Assembly: GCA_020284085.1 (NCBI GenBank)
Contig: JACEVL010000130.1
Location: 2,785,908-2,849,907 of the forward strand
Direction: 5' to 3'
Length of the DNA: 64,000 nucleotides
Source: Aporrectodea caliginosa
Taxonomy: Eukaryota > Annelida > Clitellata > Crassiclitellata > Lumbricidae
A program made the position numbers and the translations under genes. How positions within the stretch are numbered: position 1 is the first letter of the stretch; each line of letters starts with the position of its first letter. Positions 1-12,717 of this stretch are shown piece after piece. Below the pieces are notes generated by a model that worked only from the letters and a program-made list of their open reading frames with translations, was not told the origin of the DNA and made no database searches.

Positions 1-1740
1 ATTTCCAGCCGTTCAAGGAATCAATCATGCAAGCTTTCATTTCCTGGTATAGAAATGCATTACAAGAAGTCCTTGGTTGCTGTTTAACGACACTGTGTCA
101 TAACAAAGATGATTAGTGTCGCCCTTCTCCTTTCTCCAGACTTGGGACTGGCACTACCGCAGGTAGGGTAGTGGCGGAGTTCTTACAAGAAATCAACCTG
201 GATTACTATTTATATTCGTTGGTAATCGCACACAGGGATCGTCAATTAATGATGTGAGCAAAGAGGAGCTAGGGTCACCCAAATGCAGAACAAAAACGGT
301 TAAGGGAGGGAGTTATGCCCCATGCAGACACGCGTTGACTGCTTTGATCAAGTAATTTAGAGTCTGTTTCCTAGACACGAGGAGTATCGAAGTAACCCAC
401 TCGGCAACAGGGTTAGCCTGTCAAAGATCAACATGATAGTCTTATCCAGACCTTTGTACTCTACTGGAGCGCGGATGTAAGCAAAAGTGAACTGAGAGGT
501 TATGCCAAATGCGGACATATGCGGACAGGAGGAGGAAGTGGTCGAAAATTGGTCAGTTTCTCGAATGTTCTTTATGGACGGCTCCAAGGGTAAACCATGC
601 CATGGGCGCTGGTCAAAAATATTACAGGAAACGTAGAGTGCATGTCCGGCTTAGAAATTGGCTGCTGAAAGAGGTCCCGCGGGGTCTGGTATACGAGCAG
701 CGATACGTGTCTCTATAGATCTTCCTCTTCCTCCGCAACCCAATCGCCCGTCCCAGATAATAGGCCGACAGTGGAAAGAGTAAAGGCGGAAATTAAAACA
801 CCAGCCACCAACAACAGGCATGAAAACTCCAACAGGCTAATTCCATCGTTGACAATCAGAGACACCTGCTTCAATTGCATGCGTCGCATGAATCATCTCT
901 ATGACGTCGTAGCCATTTGCCATGGCAACCGCCGGAAATCACGATTGAGAACGGATTGTGCGCATGCGTATATCTTCATTTCCGCGCACAATTGAAACAG
1001 GTCTTCAATGCACGTTGACATGTGGCGTAACCATGGCACTGCAGTGCATACGCAGGTGGAAAATTAAGCATTGTAATCTACTCAGATGCTGTGTCGTATA
1101 ATACGATATTACTAATCTTCGTGGCTTCTAAATACTGTAAAAAGGCCTAATAATTAAATTTCGGTGCCTGGCCAAATTGCTAATGGAATTCATTATTCAC
1201 TCTGTTCCGCACATTGGGCCTCACTAATTAGAGTCGTGATGCACAGAGTTAAGTAAGTAAGACAAACTGCATCGTACATCCGAACTAAAAACCAAATACA
1301 TTTCAGGAGGTCGGTTCGTGTAATTTTTAAAGTATAGAAACAAAAAACTGCAGTTTAGATCAGCATGTCTTTTCATCTGTTTATCTCTCTGTCAATCTGG
1401 CTGGTTGTTTTTCTGGTTGTCTGCCTGCCATTGTCTGTCTGTCTGTCACGGTCTGTCCGTGTGTCGGTGTGTCGGTGTGTCCCTGTCTTCCATGTTTCGT
1501 TTGTCCCAAGTGAGTGATAAATGTGCCGAGACACCGAGTCTCTTTCTCTCGCTCGTCCTCGCTCTTCCCTCTCTCTTCCAATAAAGCCATTAGTATAATT
1601 AGTGTTCGGAGAGTCTGCCTGTCAATGCCACCCAGCTGCAGCTACTTCTTCCACTTCTGCTTAGACACGAACATCTTTATAAATTTAGACAAATTTAGAC
1701 AGATGTCGATGGCTTAGATCAACCAGTGAACCACATTACC
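1..1740. other. Intergenic, no gene recognised
   Basis: No ORF here looks like a real gene. Bases 76-180 are one copy of a dispersed repeat seen again at 10139-10246. 1400-1480 is a degenerate tctgtctg-rich stretch. The rest is unremarkable. Confidence 0.5.
76..180. repeat. Dispersed repeat, copy 1
   Basis: The segment ttgctgtttaacgacactg through gtagggtagtggcggag recurs almost unchanged at 10139-10246 in the same orientation. Family unknown; no TIR or TSD is seen. Confidence 0.6.
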
Positions 1741-1756
1741 ATCGTCACACTAACAT

Positions 1757-1811
1757 ATATATATATATATATAAAAATATATATAATTACATATATAAAA
1801 TATATATATAC
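1757..1811. repeat. (AT)n-rich simple repeat
   Basis: Runs of TA dinucleotides broken by short A stretches. Confidence 0.8.
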
Positions 1812-4100
1812 GGTTAATGGTCTGTCTCTCTCGCAGCGACTTCCTGTTTCGTTGCCATTTTTCTCAGAAACGTCTTCGATTTGGGTTTAGAAATGGCCAT
1901 CAATTACCCGTTCAAGGAATTTGAAGAAGTGAACGCGTTAAATGTGCTCTAATAAAGCACGTTCTTTGGCGAGTGCTTAACCGAATGCAGATTTGTCTTA
2001 TCGTATCACATGCGTCATTCTTAAGGACATCGACAGGACGTGGTTACGTGATTGCTCTCTTGTCGTGCGAATTATATTATTGTTTGCCATGATGTGCTAA
2101 TTAGTCACGTTCCTGTTCTGAAATTCTATTTAAAATTCAACACGATTATAAATACGTTGGCTATGTCAAAAGTTTCGTTTTGTAATCATACAGCCTAAAT
2201 TAAGATAAAACATACGAGTTAAAGCCTCCCTCGATCATTTGATTGAAATATGGGTAGGTTGGGCAGAGGCCATATGGTCGCTATAGAAACATGTGTAGCC
2301 TTAACGTTTTAGAGTCGTCGGCTGTTAATGCATTTCGAATTGCGGGCTTTAGTAATGAATAGCCCTCGTTTGAACCCGCATTTCTTCCGCTTGTACTTAA
2401 CACAACTTCATGTGCTCCTGGATTCTGTTTCCTAACTAACAGCCTTGAAGATCATCCGTTCAAATTTAATTGTTGGAAAATGGTCAACGTTGTCAGGCGA
2501 CGAATGGTGAGTCTGATGTGAATGCGTTTTAGCTGCCAGTCGAATGGCAGCTGCAAATCCTATTGATTCAGTCACATCTCAATTGCATCACCTGCTCTGA
2601 CTGCGCTTCAAGAAGCACGCATCGATCGCATAATAGCCTAAACAATGGTCGCTGTTCTAATCACGTAGGCCTATATTATGCATGAATACACATTTATGAA
2701 TAATATAGGATCGTGCTTGGCTGTGTGTGAGTGTGTGTGTGTGTGTGTGTGTTTGGATCATTGACACAATAATAAGGCAGCTGATGACGACGACGACGAC
2801 GATGATGACTACGATAATGATCAATTATTAATAGTATAAACGAACAGAAATGTCATGATGTCATGAAATCACGAAGTCATGAAGTAAACTTTTTAACGCT
2901 ATAGACTCATTTCATTTCGGTAGGTGGCACTGCTATAATCCTATACGTTTTGAAGGTCGTAATAAACTGGACTCATTTCATTTCAGTAGGTGGTGCTGAT
3001 ATATAGCACTATACGCGTCAAGAACATAACGAATTTTCAAATGCTTTTCAACCGTCTTAGGACGGGCAAACATCTAGTTGATGATAATGATGACGACGAT
3101 GCTTATGATGATCAGATATGATGTACTTGGTACTTGTACGTGTACTCGAGTACAACTTGAGCATAGGTTTTAAGTACCTGTACTCGTACTTGTTCTTGAA
3201 ACTTTACATGTGTGACAAAAGTTCTTTAAAGTGGAAATGTACAGCTGCTAGGCCTTTACAGCCACTCGGATATGTTACCAGTTAGCTTTTAGTCATTAAC
3301 TCTTAGAATTCTTTTGTAGAGACAGGTGTTTAGAAGGACAACGTCTTCAAAAGAACTTTCTTCCGGCTGTCTCTTAGTAATGGAGCACACCAACGCTAAC
3401 AATACTCACAGGGGCCTAGCAACAGATTGTGTATGTTGTGCAAAGCACAAGGACCCACAAGGCCAGGGGTCGCCTGGGCTCCAATGGTCCAAGGCCCGGT
3501 TTCTCAATTACTGAAAGCAAAACTTGGCATTGTTCCTGGGGGACCTGTCACTGAAGTGGGCCCACTTCACGTCATCTAATGGGCCCTTATTAAAAGCCCA
3601 ATTTTTCTTACTCGTTTAAAACCATTTTGAACACCTCTTACGGGATGTCAATGAAAGTAGTTGTAGTGACGTATTATGGACGCATCATAGATAAATAATA
3701 CATTAACACCGTCCGCAAACTTTTCAAATATTTCTTCTTTCAGTTCAACACATGTGCACAAGAAAACCACTTATACAAATCAACTGTTCATGTATACGCT
3801 AGGTCAACACAAATCAACTCTCTCTGTCTTCTACCTGTAGCTAATATTCAAATACCGCTCATACCAGCATATAATTCGTTTATTGAGGAAACTGGTTGTC
3901 AAGCCGCAACCAGATACAGGTTATGAAATAAGAGGTAATATGCTCTAATGTATTATAGTTAGGCTACTATCAATGTTAGGGTATCATAGAATGTTATTTT
4001 CTATAGAGAATACTTGGCATATACAGTTTCTATCATCTTTAGGCCACTTGCTTTCCCGCTCCAAGTGCGAGTATATGTATATAATTATATAGTCACTATC
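1812..4100. other. Intergenic, small repeats only
   Basis: No coding signal is seen. It holds a (GT)n tract (about 2724-2751), a (GAC/GAT)n tract (about 2787-2805), a two-unit tandem duplication (about 2904-3035) and a tacttgtact-rich stretch (about 3125-3195) typical of degraded transposon ends. Confidence 0.45.
2904..3035. repeat. Two-unit tandem duplication, period about 67 bp
   Basis: ACTCATTTCATTTC(G/A)GTAGGTGG followed by similar sequence ending near CTATACG appears twice in succession with moderate divergence. Confidence 0.55.
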
Positions 4101-4119
4101 TAAAGACTTTCTTGTTCCC

Positions 4120-4215
4120 TGATGCAGGCACTGACGCAGGTCGAGAGCGCTGCTGATTTTTGAGCGGCGCTATATAAATGTTCGATTACAATTACAATAC
4201 AATTACAATTAAAAT
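4120..4215 (+). repeat. SINE/LINE 3'-tail fragment
   Basis: GCGGCGCTATATAAATGTTC followed by an (attaca)-rich tail matches the tails at 24824 (LINE), 28240 (SINE) and, inverted, 34628. Only the 3' end is recognised. Confidence 0.5.
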
Positions 4216-4584
4216 TTAATATGCAAAGCTTACGGCTTAACACCTGTTCGGCGAAGCGTACACAAACTCCCTATTGGCCTATATACATAAATACTGCGGT
4301 CAATCGAACGTACAGGCACGAATGTTAATTAAGCTAATCAACACAGTTGACAGCTCCAAATCAATGTCACTGTTCTAAGAATTTTAACACGATCAAAATC
4401 ATTTTGCTCCTTGTCTCGATATTCTATGGTGTCAGATTGACGATAAATAATATTAAGCGAAACATTTTCCTATAGACGGTGTACTTCAGGTAAATGCAAG
4501 TTTTACGTTTTCAATCTAAGTAAGTAAACTTGGAGACATATAAGAGCAATGGGGGAATCGAAGAGGGCAGGGACCTGCGACCAT

Positions 4585-4625
4585 CATTGCCCTCCTCCTC
4601 CTCCTCCTCCTCTTCCTCCTCGTCA
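4585..4625. repeat. (CCT)n microsatellite
   Basis: Tandem cctcctcctcctcctcctc with a few interruptions, followed by cgtcatcatc. Confidence 0.8.
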
Positions 4626-4924
4626 TCATCACACAATTATTTTTAACTTACCCGACGTAGGCCTAGTTTTAGAGTTTGTGCTGATGTAGTAGCAGTCGTG
4701 TGTTCAGTAAGGACTTCAAGTTCAAGACCGCTGTTGCAATAATTGATTTATGTGAACTGTTACATAGGCTTCAGATGAAAGTAAAGAGGTTTGTTAAGAA
4801 AAGTTAAACAAGTGTCCGAATTTAACGAAGTGCCGCCCGCATACTACCACAGTGAGCTTATTTACAGTAGAACTTAGAATCTTAGTCGTAATCGTAAAAT
4901 CCAAATTTCTAAAGCATTACTCTA

Positions 4925-5030
4925 AGGCTAAGAGCAGGGCACCAGCTTATTAATGAGCGCTGTGTCACATCAAAGGGTTGTCTAGAGATCGATGTCCAGT
5001 GGAGGTCTGAGAGAGGGACAGAGTGGCTAC
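4925..5030 (+). repeat. Dispersed repeat (uninterrupted copy of the 22.85-23.29 kb repeat)
   Basis: Segments agagcagggcaccagctta and atgtccagtggaggtctga match 22840-22881 and 23205-23260. The second copy carries a 315-bp insertion that is absent here. Confidence 0.6.
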
Positions 5031-6020
5031 TAAGGCGTGTTTCGTTGAGACCGAGAAAGCTTCGAAGGCGGAAGATCGGATGGATTAGGGTAGGGATTAT
5101 TGAAGAGGTGACGCGTCAATTTGGAATAGAAAGCCTGCGAGGTGATGAGTAGAGGAGCCTGAGGCAGATGACGATGGGTGAGCGGTGGTATTGGTGGAGG
5201 AACTGAGAATATGCGGAATTCAGAGGGAAGTTCGTTCAAGAGTCGAGGTGCACTGTGGGATATTGCTCGGTTGGGTAACTTGAGGCGAGTGGTGACTGGG
5301 TGACAGGAGAAAGTGAGATAATTATGAGGATGATCGGGTGGAGCGGAGTGACTGGATGGTGAAGAATTCTCGAAGGTACTGTGGCTGTGAGTATTGTAGG
5401 GACTTGTAGGTTGGCGATAGGATTTGAAGTGGATTCTCTCAGGAATTTTCAGCCAATGGAGTATTATTTAAGGACGGGAGTGATATGATGTCATCACGAA
5501 ACACGGTATCATTCGCTAACAGCATTCCAAGAGGGCGAGCGACAGGAGATTGGCTTAATGAAATAGCACTGATTAGAGAAAAAAGAGTCGCAGATTAGGG
5601 AAGAAAGTCGCAGATTAGGGAAGAGAGTCACAGATTATAGATGGCCTACTCAACGCAGACATCAAAGCAGATGACGAAATGACAACAAGATTAAGCGTCA
5701 GCTGCAGAATCCGGTGCACCTGCGGACATTCGCTGCTAGACGATCATCAGTGCGTGCTATAGAGAGTGACGTATACATTGGCAGGTGCCTCGTCTCTAGC
5801 CTTCGGGGGAAAGGCGCCTCGCACCTGTCTTAGAGACACGAGAGCACATCGAGTTTTCTTCCTGATAGAATCGAGTTCAAATAACAGTCATCATCATCAC
5901 ATGTCACGTTAGCATTTGCAGCAGTGTTAACCTTGGCAACAGCATAGTAACATACTCACCTTCATCATCAGCAGCAGTAGCAAAGTGAGCTTCGCCAGCT
6001 TTTTTAGCAGCTATAAACTT
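5031..6020. other. Intergenic, no gene recognised
   Basis: A GA-rich stretch. It contains three near-tandem copies of a roughly 21-bp unit (agtcgcagattagggaag) at about 5585-5640. No reliable ORF or motif is seen. Confidence 0.4.
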
Positions 6021-6069
6021 GCTCTACGTCACCGTTGGCTAATTGTATTGTATTCCATTGCATGTGTCG

Positions 6070-6260
6070 TACTGTATGTATGTATGTATTGTATGTATCC
6101 ATATATGTAAATGCTTTTGCATGTATCTATATATGCATGTGTATTGTATGCATGTATGTAAGCTTATAGGTATATGCATGCATGCATGCATGTATGTATG
6201 TATGTACTCTGCGACTTTACAGTAATGTATGTAATATGTATGTATTGTATGTATGTATTT
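6070..6260. repeat. Imperfect (TATG)n tetranucleotide repeat
   Basis: Interrupted TATG/CATG units; the apparent Tyr/Cys/Met- and Ile/His/Thr-rich ORFs here are translations of the repeat. Confidence 0.75.
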
Positions 6261-6889
6261 TGATGTAGCCCAAAATTCAATGAGTGACGGTTCGTTTCGC
6301 TGCATCGTTCATCATGAATTCTTTGTCCGTCCGTCTGTTCTCTTCCACATCCTCGAGAGGCAGAAAATTAAGGCTCCGAGGGCCATAGTGTAATCGTGGC
6401 TGCCATCACACCGTACACATTGCCCTCACATCTGCTGGCGTCTTCGTGTTTCTGAGTCTCGGTCTGTCTTGTGCGTTCCCTGTGTATTTCTGCGTTGGTT
6501 GTGTGCGCAGAATATGAAACTCGCCTCATTCTCCTGAAGCACCGTTGATGGCCGTCAGCCAGGCCGCAGCTCAATAAGAAATTTCGAAGATTTACATTAC
6601 ATTACATCAATAAAGGAGCACAGGTGTTATGTTATATGTCCAGTCGAATGTTGATGTTTCAAGTAGGGCGTATACCCCGTTAAAGCTGTTCATTCAGTCA
6701 CAGCAGGTGTTCTTCACCGTCAGTCAGAATCGTAGTTGCAATTATCCGAGGTAGGTTAACACTCTTATTAGTTGAACATAACTGGGATAACACGGGGTAA
6801 ATGTCTCACTCTGTCGTATCGTACAAGTATGAACGAGAGTGTAGCCTCTAAGCAGTGTTGAGACAAATAGTCAGGGTGCCTATTGAAAT

Positions 6890-7760
6890 AGAATAATAAA
6901 TAGTACCGCGAAGTATCAGTACAGCCCAGAATGAGCTCCGCAATATCCACTCTTGGGCTGATGGTAAGAACCTGCGCATCAATTCCACCAAGACCCGCGA
7001 GATGGTTGTCGTGCGCCGCAACATGCCCTCCCTCGCTTCGCAGCCATCGGTCTCTGGTGTTAAGAGAGTGACGACCATGAAGATCCTCGGGATAACCATC
7101 GGCGAGAAACTGACAGTCACTGAACATGTCAACAACATCCTCAGCTCCTGCTCTTCATCAATGTACGCTCTGAAAACTCTGAGAGGACGTGGCATGCCAG
7201 CACAGGCCTTGCACGTGGTGACACGTGCTACCACGATGGCGAGGATGATGTACGCGTCCCCAGCCTGGTGGGGGTACATGGGAGCTGGAGACCGAGATCG
7301 TCTGGAGCGTTTCACTCTGCGACTAAGAAGTGCGGGGTTTCTGCCGGGAGATGCCCCGACTGTCGATGTCCTGGCCAGCCGAGCCGATGACGTGTTGTTC
7401 GATGCCATCATAAATGACCCCGGGCATGTCTTACGTCGAATGTGCCAGGAGCGACCGACCAGTCGATATGACCTCCGACCTAGGCCCCACCCCTTCGTCA
7501 TTCCAGCAAAGGACAGCAAGAACTTTCTACCGCGCATGCTGCATAAAAACACTTATTAGCTGCCCTGTGTGGTCTTACATTCCATATAGTGTACATTTGT
7601 ACAACAATCCAATACTTTTATCCAGTATAGATATGAACATTACCCATATCTATAATTAGTCTTAGCTCCTTTATAATAACAATAAGTTACGCACTTTTGT
7701 CGTTGGCTGCGTTATTATGACAGCCAGTTTTGAATAAACGAAAATACAATACAATACAAT
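6890..7760 (+). mobile_element. 5'-truncated non-LTR retrotransposon, RT C-terminus and 3' tail
   Basis: In frame from about 6931 it reads QNELRNIHSWADGKNLRIN, then KTREMVVVRRN (6984-7016). The ORF continues to the stop at 7557-7559 with KILGITIGEKLTVTEHVN, RATTMARMMYASPAWWGY and LRPRPHPFVIP. This is the thumb/C-terminal part of a LINE reverse transcriptase of CR1/Jockey-related type. After the stop comes an AT-rich 3'UTR ending in an (acaat)n tail at 7741-7760, the expected LINE 3' terminus. The 5' half, with the catalytic YADD and endonuclease, is missing, so the copy is dead on arrival. Confidence 0.85.
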
Positions 7761-9280
7761 GTAGGAAACTATTTAAATAGTAGGCCTATCTAACATAGTA
7801 AATAGCTGTGGACTATTGCAAATGCCACATGACTAATATTGACTATGTTGGGTTTCACGCCAAATTTTGTATGACTGCGTCTGAAAATGTTATATGTTCA
7901 AATACTATTTAAATAGTAGTTACTATTTATCTAGTGCTCAGCACTGGCCCTAAGGCAGGCCTTTGTAGCGACACAATGAACTTGTTCACATGAGTGATTT
8001 ATAGATCGACATAGAATAGAAAGCACTGACAGAGAAATGCATATATGCACAGTAGAGGTTCACGCCAAATTTTTTATAACTGCGTCTGAAAAAGATGTTA
8101 TACTGTATAGTCGATAGCTTCGGGGTTCAAGGACAATATATGTACAGGCCTGTATGTGATTGATATAAAATAATGCACAATACAGTCATGACACAGATAA
8201 AAGACAGAACATTTAATATGCACCCATAGACTAGTGAACAGTCCATACAAATAACAGACAGTACATGCAACTAGCAAACAGTACGTTCCGCTACATTGTA
8301 TGTAAGCGTGAACTGCTGTAGCATATCAATAGGCTACGTAGGATAAGTAGTCGTCAATTATAGTCGGCGTTTTAGTCGATTTTGGACACAAGTGCGCCGG
8401 CTTGAGTTCGTTTTAGAAGGAAGTTCCTAAATGAATGAAGAAGGTAGACTTGCTTTACATAAGCATATATGCAGATACATGTGTTGATTGGTTCGAAAAT
8501 ATCAATGGACGCGGTGTTTGTTTCTTAGTTCGTATGCAGATCTACATGCAGAGGTACATATTTATAGATGTATCTAATATTGACTTCAACATTACGGCAA
8601 AAAGTCCTCAGAAGAATTATAGCCATGGCTTTATGAATTTACCCAAAATCTTGCTTCTTGGTATTCTGCGTGTGTATGCATGCAAGCATGTGTGTTGGTT
8701 ATTCAACAATTTCGTTGTATTTGCCGTACTTCTTCGTTCCGTTCTTTATTAATATATATATATAAATATGCATTCCTTGTATCCCTCTTTCAAACGCATT
8801 TGACTCATTCTTCCCAAGCTTTTCAGCTTATTTTTCATGTCATATCTTCCCTCGAATCAGTTTATTACTGACTCAGTTCACTCAGTTCGGTTCATCAATA
8901 TCCACTGATAATAAATTCTCCATTCTGTCATTTTCTGTGTTTGAATGGCCTGGCTTCTGAATCCTCCTTATGGTTATGATTATAGAACTCATTACGCCTG
9001 TACCAAAATCCCAATACTTGAAGCATCTGCCTCGTTAATTTTCAAAAATATTCCAAAAACGATTCACTTTCCACATCGATTAATCATTGTCTCGTCCTAT
9101 GGTCATGTGTCGTCAACAGTTTTGTTCAGTCGTTGGCTACTTTGTTATGAATGATGATCTCTTAAATCCAGCCTATAGACTTAAATCATTCCGTCGCAGG
9201 ACCAACTTGACTGGCAAAGCATGAAAGCTGCTCTCCCGATGATGTCGCAATAAGTCTCTGAAAACTAATCTTTACGTGCT
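7761..9280. other. Intergenic, no gene recognised
   Basis: A short duplicated motif, ttcacgccaaattttntat followed by actgcgtctgaaaa, occurs at about 7854 and 8065. Self-complementary actatttaaatagt words lie near 7767 and 7902. ORFs of 60-105 codons show no family motif. Confidence 0.4.
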
Positions 9281-9283
9281 CTT

Positions 9284-9560
9284 CGTCTCCTCCTCCTCCT
9301 CCTCCTCCTCCTGCTCCTCCTCCTCCTCCTTCTCCTCCTCCTCCTTCTCCTCCTTCTCCTCCTCCTCCTTCTCCTCCTCCTCCTTCTCCACCTCCTCCTT
9401 CTTCTCCTCCTCCTTCTCCACCTCCTCCTCCTTCTGCTCCTCCTCCTTATCCTCCTCCTTCTCCTCCTGCTCCTTCTCCTTCTCCTCCTCCTGCTCCTCC
9501 TCCTGCTCCTCCTCCTCCTGCTCCTCCTGCTCCTCCTCCTTCTCCTCCACCTCCTCCATG
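9284..9560. repeat. Long (TCC)n polypyrimidine/polypurine tract
   Basis: About 275 bases almost exclusively of CTC/TTC/TGC trinucleotides. The Ser-, Glu- and Arg-rich reading frames on both strands are repeat translations. Confidence 0.95.
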
Positions 9561-10138
9561 CACTTGTCATCTCAACCGGATGCCAGGGTTTTCATTGGCA
9601 GTGCACCTGTTTCATCTGCCTGTCCGATCAACGTCATTTCCTCCTCAGAGTCTTCTACTCCATGCTACACTTTCATATTAATCAGTGAAATCACAGTTCT
9701 TTGGCCACTGCATTCATCAGCAGCTGCTCTTGCCACCTCTTCGTGAGGACAAGTACCTACTTCGCAAGACAGGACATCCTTTCATGCTGCATGTTAAATC
9801 TAAATTCGATAAAAGCAGTTTTATTAACCGATGCATCTTTAGTTTATTAAGTTGTGCATATGTAACTTTCTAATTTGCTACTGTTGTAGTTCATTTGAAA
9901 ATGTATCTAATTGTTGTATACAATATAATGCATGTGCGCTTGTCAGATGCAAATAAGGGTTACTTACGTACTTACTTACTTAAAATTCCCTTTATGTTGT
10001 AATAGATCCCTCAGCGTCAGCATATAATCTTTGCTACAGAGTTATAGCGATGTCGTCTATCGAAGTTGGATATTAATTTCTCCCAAATGCTCATAGACGC
10101 ACAGCGTAGCCTTGTACTGTGACGGTGGTGCCTTCTAC

Positions 10139-10246
10139 TTGGTTGCTGTTTAACGACACTGTGTCATAACGAAGATGATTAGTGTCACCCTCCTCCTTTC
10201 TCCAGGCTTGAGGCTGGCACTACCACATGTAGGGTAGTGGCGGAGT
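10139..10246. repeat. Dispersed repeat, copy 2
   Basis: Near-identical to 76-180 (a handful of substitutions, same orientation). It lies just upstream of the minus-strand L2/CR1-like LINE 3' end. Confidence 0.6.
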
Positions 10247-10505
10247 TACGGTGGTGTCCGGTCACAACCACTTTTTAAAGTGGTCGTGACAGTCACCACT
10301 ACTGTTTGGCCCTGTGACCCGGGACCAAGGTGACTGAAATGCAAAAGGCTCTAAGGTATGATGGAGCTGAGCCAACAAGACAATTGCCCATGAGGGTCAG
10401 GATCTTAAACCGAATACGTTGCTGTAGACCCTATGGGGACTGGGGAGCCAGCGCCAAGTATCCCGTATATAGGAAGCTATAGGGCCAAACCTGGGGACAC
10501 ATCCA

Positions 10506-10506
<1 letters not shown>

Positions 10507-10588
<82 letters not shown>

Positions 10589-11080
10589 TACGACAATTTA
10601 TATGGCGCCGTAACACGGCCATGCCGTTACAAGGGCGCCTTACAAGACAACTAACAGCAGTCGGGATAAGCCCTGGCGAACAAATGTGATTTTAGCATGG
10701 ATTTAAAAGAGTCCAATGAGTCGGTCAATCGAATAGCAAGAGGAAGTCTGTTCCAGCATCGAGGACCGGCGACCGAGAAAGCACGATCACCGAAGCGCGT
10801 CCTCATCCTCCGCACACGGAGATCAATCTTCGCAAGCGATCGGAGACGGGCAGCGGCATAAAGAACAGACTAAAGTTTCGAAATATTAGCTAATGAAAGT
10901 CCAGCCAAGATGGCGTTACCAAAGTCCACTCTGGTGCAGATAAGGGTGTGAATTAAAGTAGTGGCAGCATGAAAGGAAAGGCAACGGGGAATAGTACGGT
11001 CTGTCGGACGGTGGTAAAAGCATGAATAACAGACACTGTTGACAAGATCAGTCAAGGAAAACTACCGATTTAGGACAACT
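10507..11080 (-). mobile_element. L2/CR1-like LINE 3' end with (ATT)n tail
   Basis: On the minus strand, 11055-10870 reads DLVNSVCYSCFYHRPTDRT then SFHAATTLIHTLICTRVDFG and NAILAGLSLANISKL. After a disruption it continues with RAFSVAGPRCWNRLPLAIR, DSLDSFKSMLKSHLFARAYP and a stop. These are the C-terminal RT blocks of L2/CR1-type LINEs. The 3'UTR contains GGCGCCATATAAATTG and ends in the (ATT)n array at 10508-10588. The 5' part is truncated next to a hAT insertion at 11096. Confidence 0.85.
10508..10588. repeat. (AAT)n microsatellite (LINE tail)
   Basis: About 27 perfect AAT units at the 3' end of the minus-strand LINE fragment, best explained as its expanded tail. Confidence 0.9.
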
Positions 11081-11095
11081 TCAAGGGAACGGGAC

Positions 11096-12327
11096 CAGTG
11101 ATATTTTCGTTGATGGAAATAGGAATTAGAAGTAAAATTATTAATTTTCGCTAACGAGAATAAGAACGAAAACTAGGAATTATTTTGAGAACGAGAATAT
11201 AACTAGAACGGAAATACGCTAATGAGAACGAAAATATGAATAGAAATAGGAATTATTTTCAGAACGGAAATTATTACACTATGATAATTTTTGCGGTACA
11301 TCGTCATATTATGTCCGAGAGCCGTCAAATCGGTAATCATAGGCTCTGGTATGCACGATCTTTGTTCAACTTCCGGTCTTCCCGTGGTATACTTTGACCA
11401 TCAACCTATATAGGTCGATGACTTTGACAAAGTTTAAATTGACTTAGTGTTTGTTAAGTTTAATTTACACGACAATGAGTTTATCGCGCATGTTAGCGGG
11501 AATAAAAAGGCAAACGTGTAGCGTAGCGTCGTAAATTATACAAGTTGGATTGACGAAAAGAACTCTCGCTAAATAGAAGTCGGATTGATCAATTTTTTTT
11601 AGCTTAAGCTTGTATAAAAGTGGGATTGATGAAAAGAATCTTGCTTAGCCTAAATAGAAGATGTAGGGCCTATTGATAAAAAATAATTCCTGCTTAAATA
11701 GAAGCTGGATTGATGAAAAAGATTGTTGCGAAAGTAGAAGTTGGATTGAAGAAAAATAGCCATGCTACAATGGGTGAATAATTTACGACGCTAAACTACG
11801 CGTTTTCCGAAAAAAAGAAAAAAGATAGTCCAGTTTGGGAGTTCTATGTGTATGATGAAAATTCGGGTTAATCAATGTACACGTTGCAGGGTAAAGTAAC
11901 TAGAGCTGTTTGTGGGACAACGCTGGCTGGCAAGAATTCCAGCAATTTGATGGAGCATATGCAGCGGATTCATAAAGATGCCTATGAATTATAGGCCTAT
12001 CTATATAAAACAGAAACTTAACAGAAACATTTTAGGTTTAGTCTATGTAACAAGCGGGAACTGACTAACAGCTGAATGAAATGTGTTTTTGCACTGTGAT
12101 TCGAGAGCTGAAATATAAAAATACTTATTCAGAACTGGAATTAGAATGGAAATTAGAACGGAAATTATTTTAGAACTTGAATAAGAACTGAAATTATTTC
12201 AGAACTTGAATTAGAACTGAAATAGGAATTATTTTCAGAACGAGAATAGAATTAGAACTGAAATTCGATCCTCAGAACTGAATTAGAATTAAAATTGGGA
12301 ATTATTTTTAGAACTGAAATATCACTG
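11096..12327 (+). mobile_element. hAT-type element, 1.23 kb, with BED zinc-finger remnant
   Basis: The ends are CAGTGATATTTTCGTT and AACTGAAATATCACTG, flanked by the exact 8-bp duplication AACGGGAC (11088-11095 and 12328-12335). Subterminal regions are packed with gaacggaaat/gaactgaaat repeats. A coding remnant in the middle (about 11829-11993) reads SPVWEFYVYDENSG, then after a stop CGTTLAGKNSSNLMEHMQRIH: a BED-type zinc finger, the DNA-binding domain of hAT transposases. The rest of the transposase is gone. 11540-11765 has four or five diverged copies of a roughly 50-bp unit around ggattgatgaaaag. Confidence 0.88.
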
Positions 12328-12717
12328 AACGGGACTTTCTCCGAAAGTTTTCTTTTCTGAGCGATTACATTCATAGGCGTGTATACTATAGCTACATTGA
12401 GGCACGAGGAGGCAGTTGCCTCCTCTTGTTTTTTGTTGTACCGGGTGGCGCATAAAAAACGTTCCCAAACTTTGCTAACCTGGCAAAGATCTAATTTCAG
12501 AGATATCAAATTTTAATTTATACCAAAATGTTAAGCAATTATTTCAGTGCACAAATGTCAAATTTCAAGAGAGTATGTTTATTAAGTCACACCCTGCGGC
12601 AAGGTTATGACGTCATACCTGTTTACAAATTTTGCACAAAACTACGTCATTTATTTCGCCGCGAAGTAACGAGAGTATCTTGATTAAACTAGTCCTCGAA
12701 GTAGTAAACATTAAAAC

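Noticed and set aside
6848..7552. 234-codon minus-strand ORF
   Set aside because: It is the antisense shadow of the plus-strand LINE reverse-transcriptase fragment, which has clear family motifs.
9265..9570. Arg-, Glu- and Ser-rich ORFs
   Set aside because: They are translations of the (TCC)n tract in three frames; no start context or homology.
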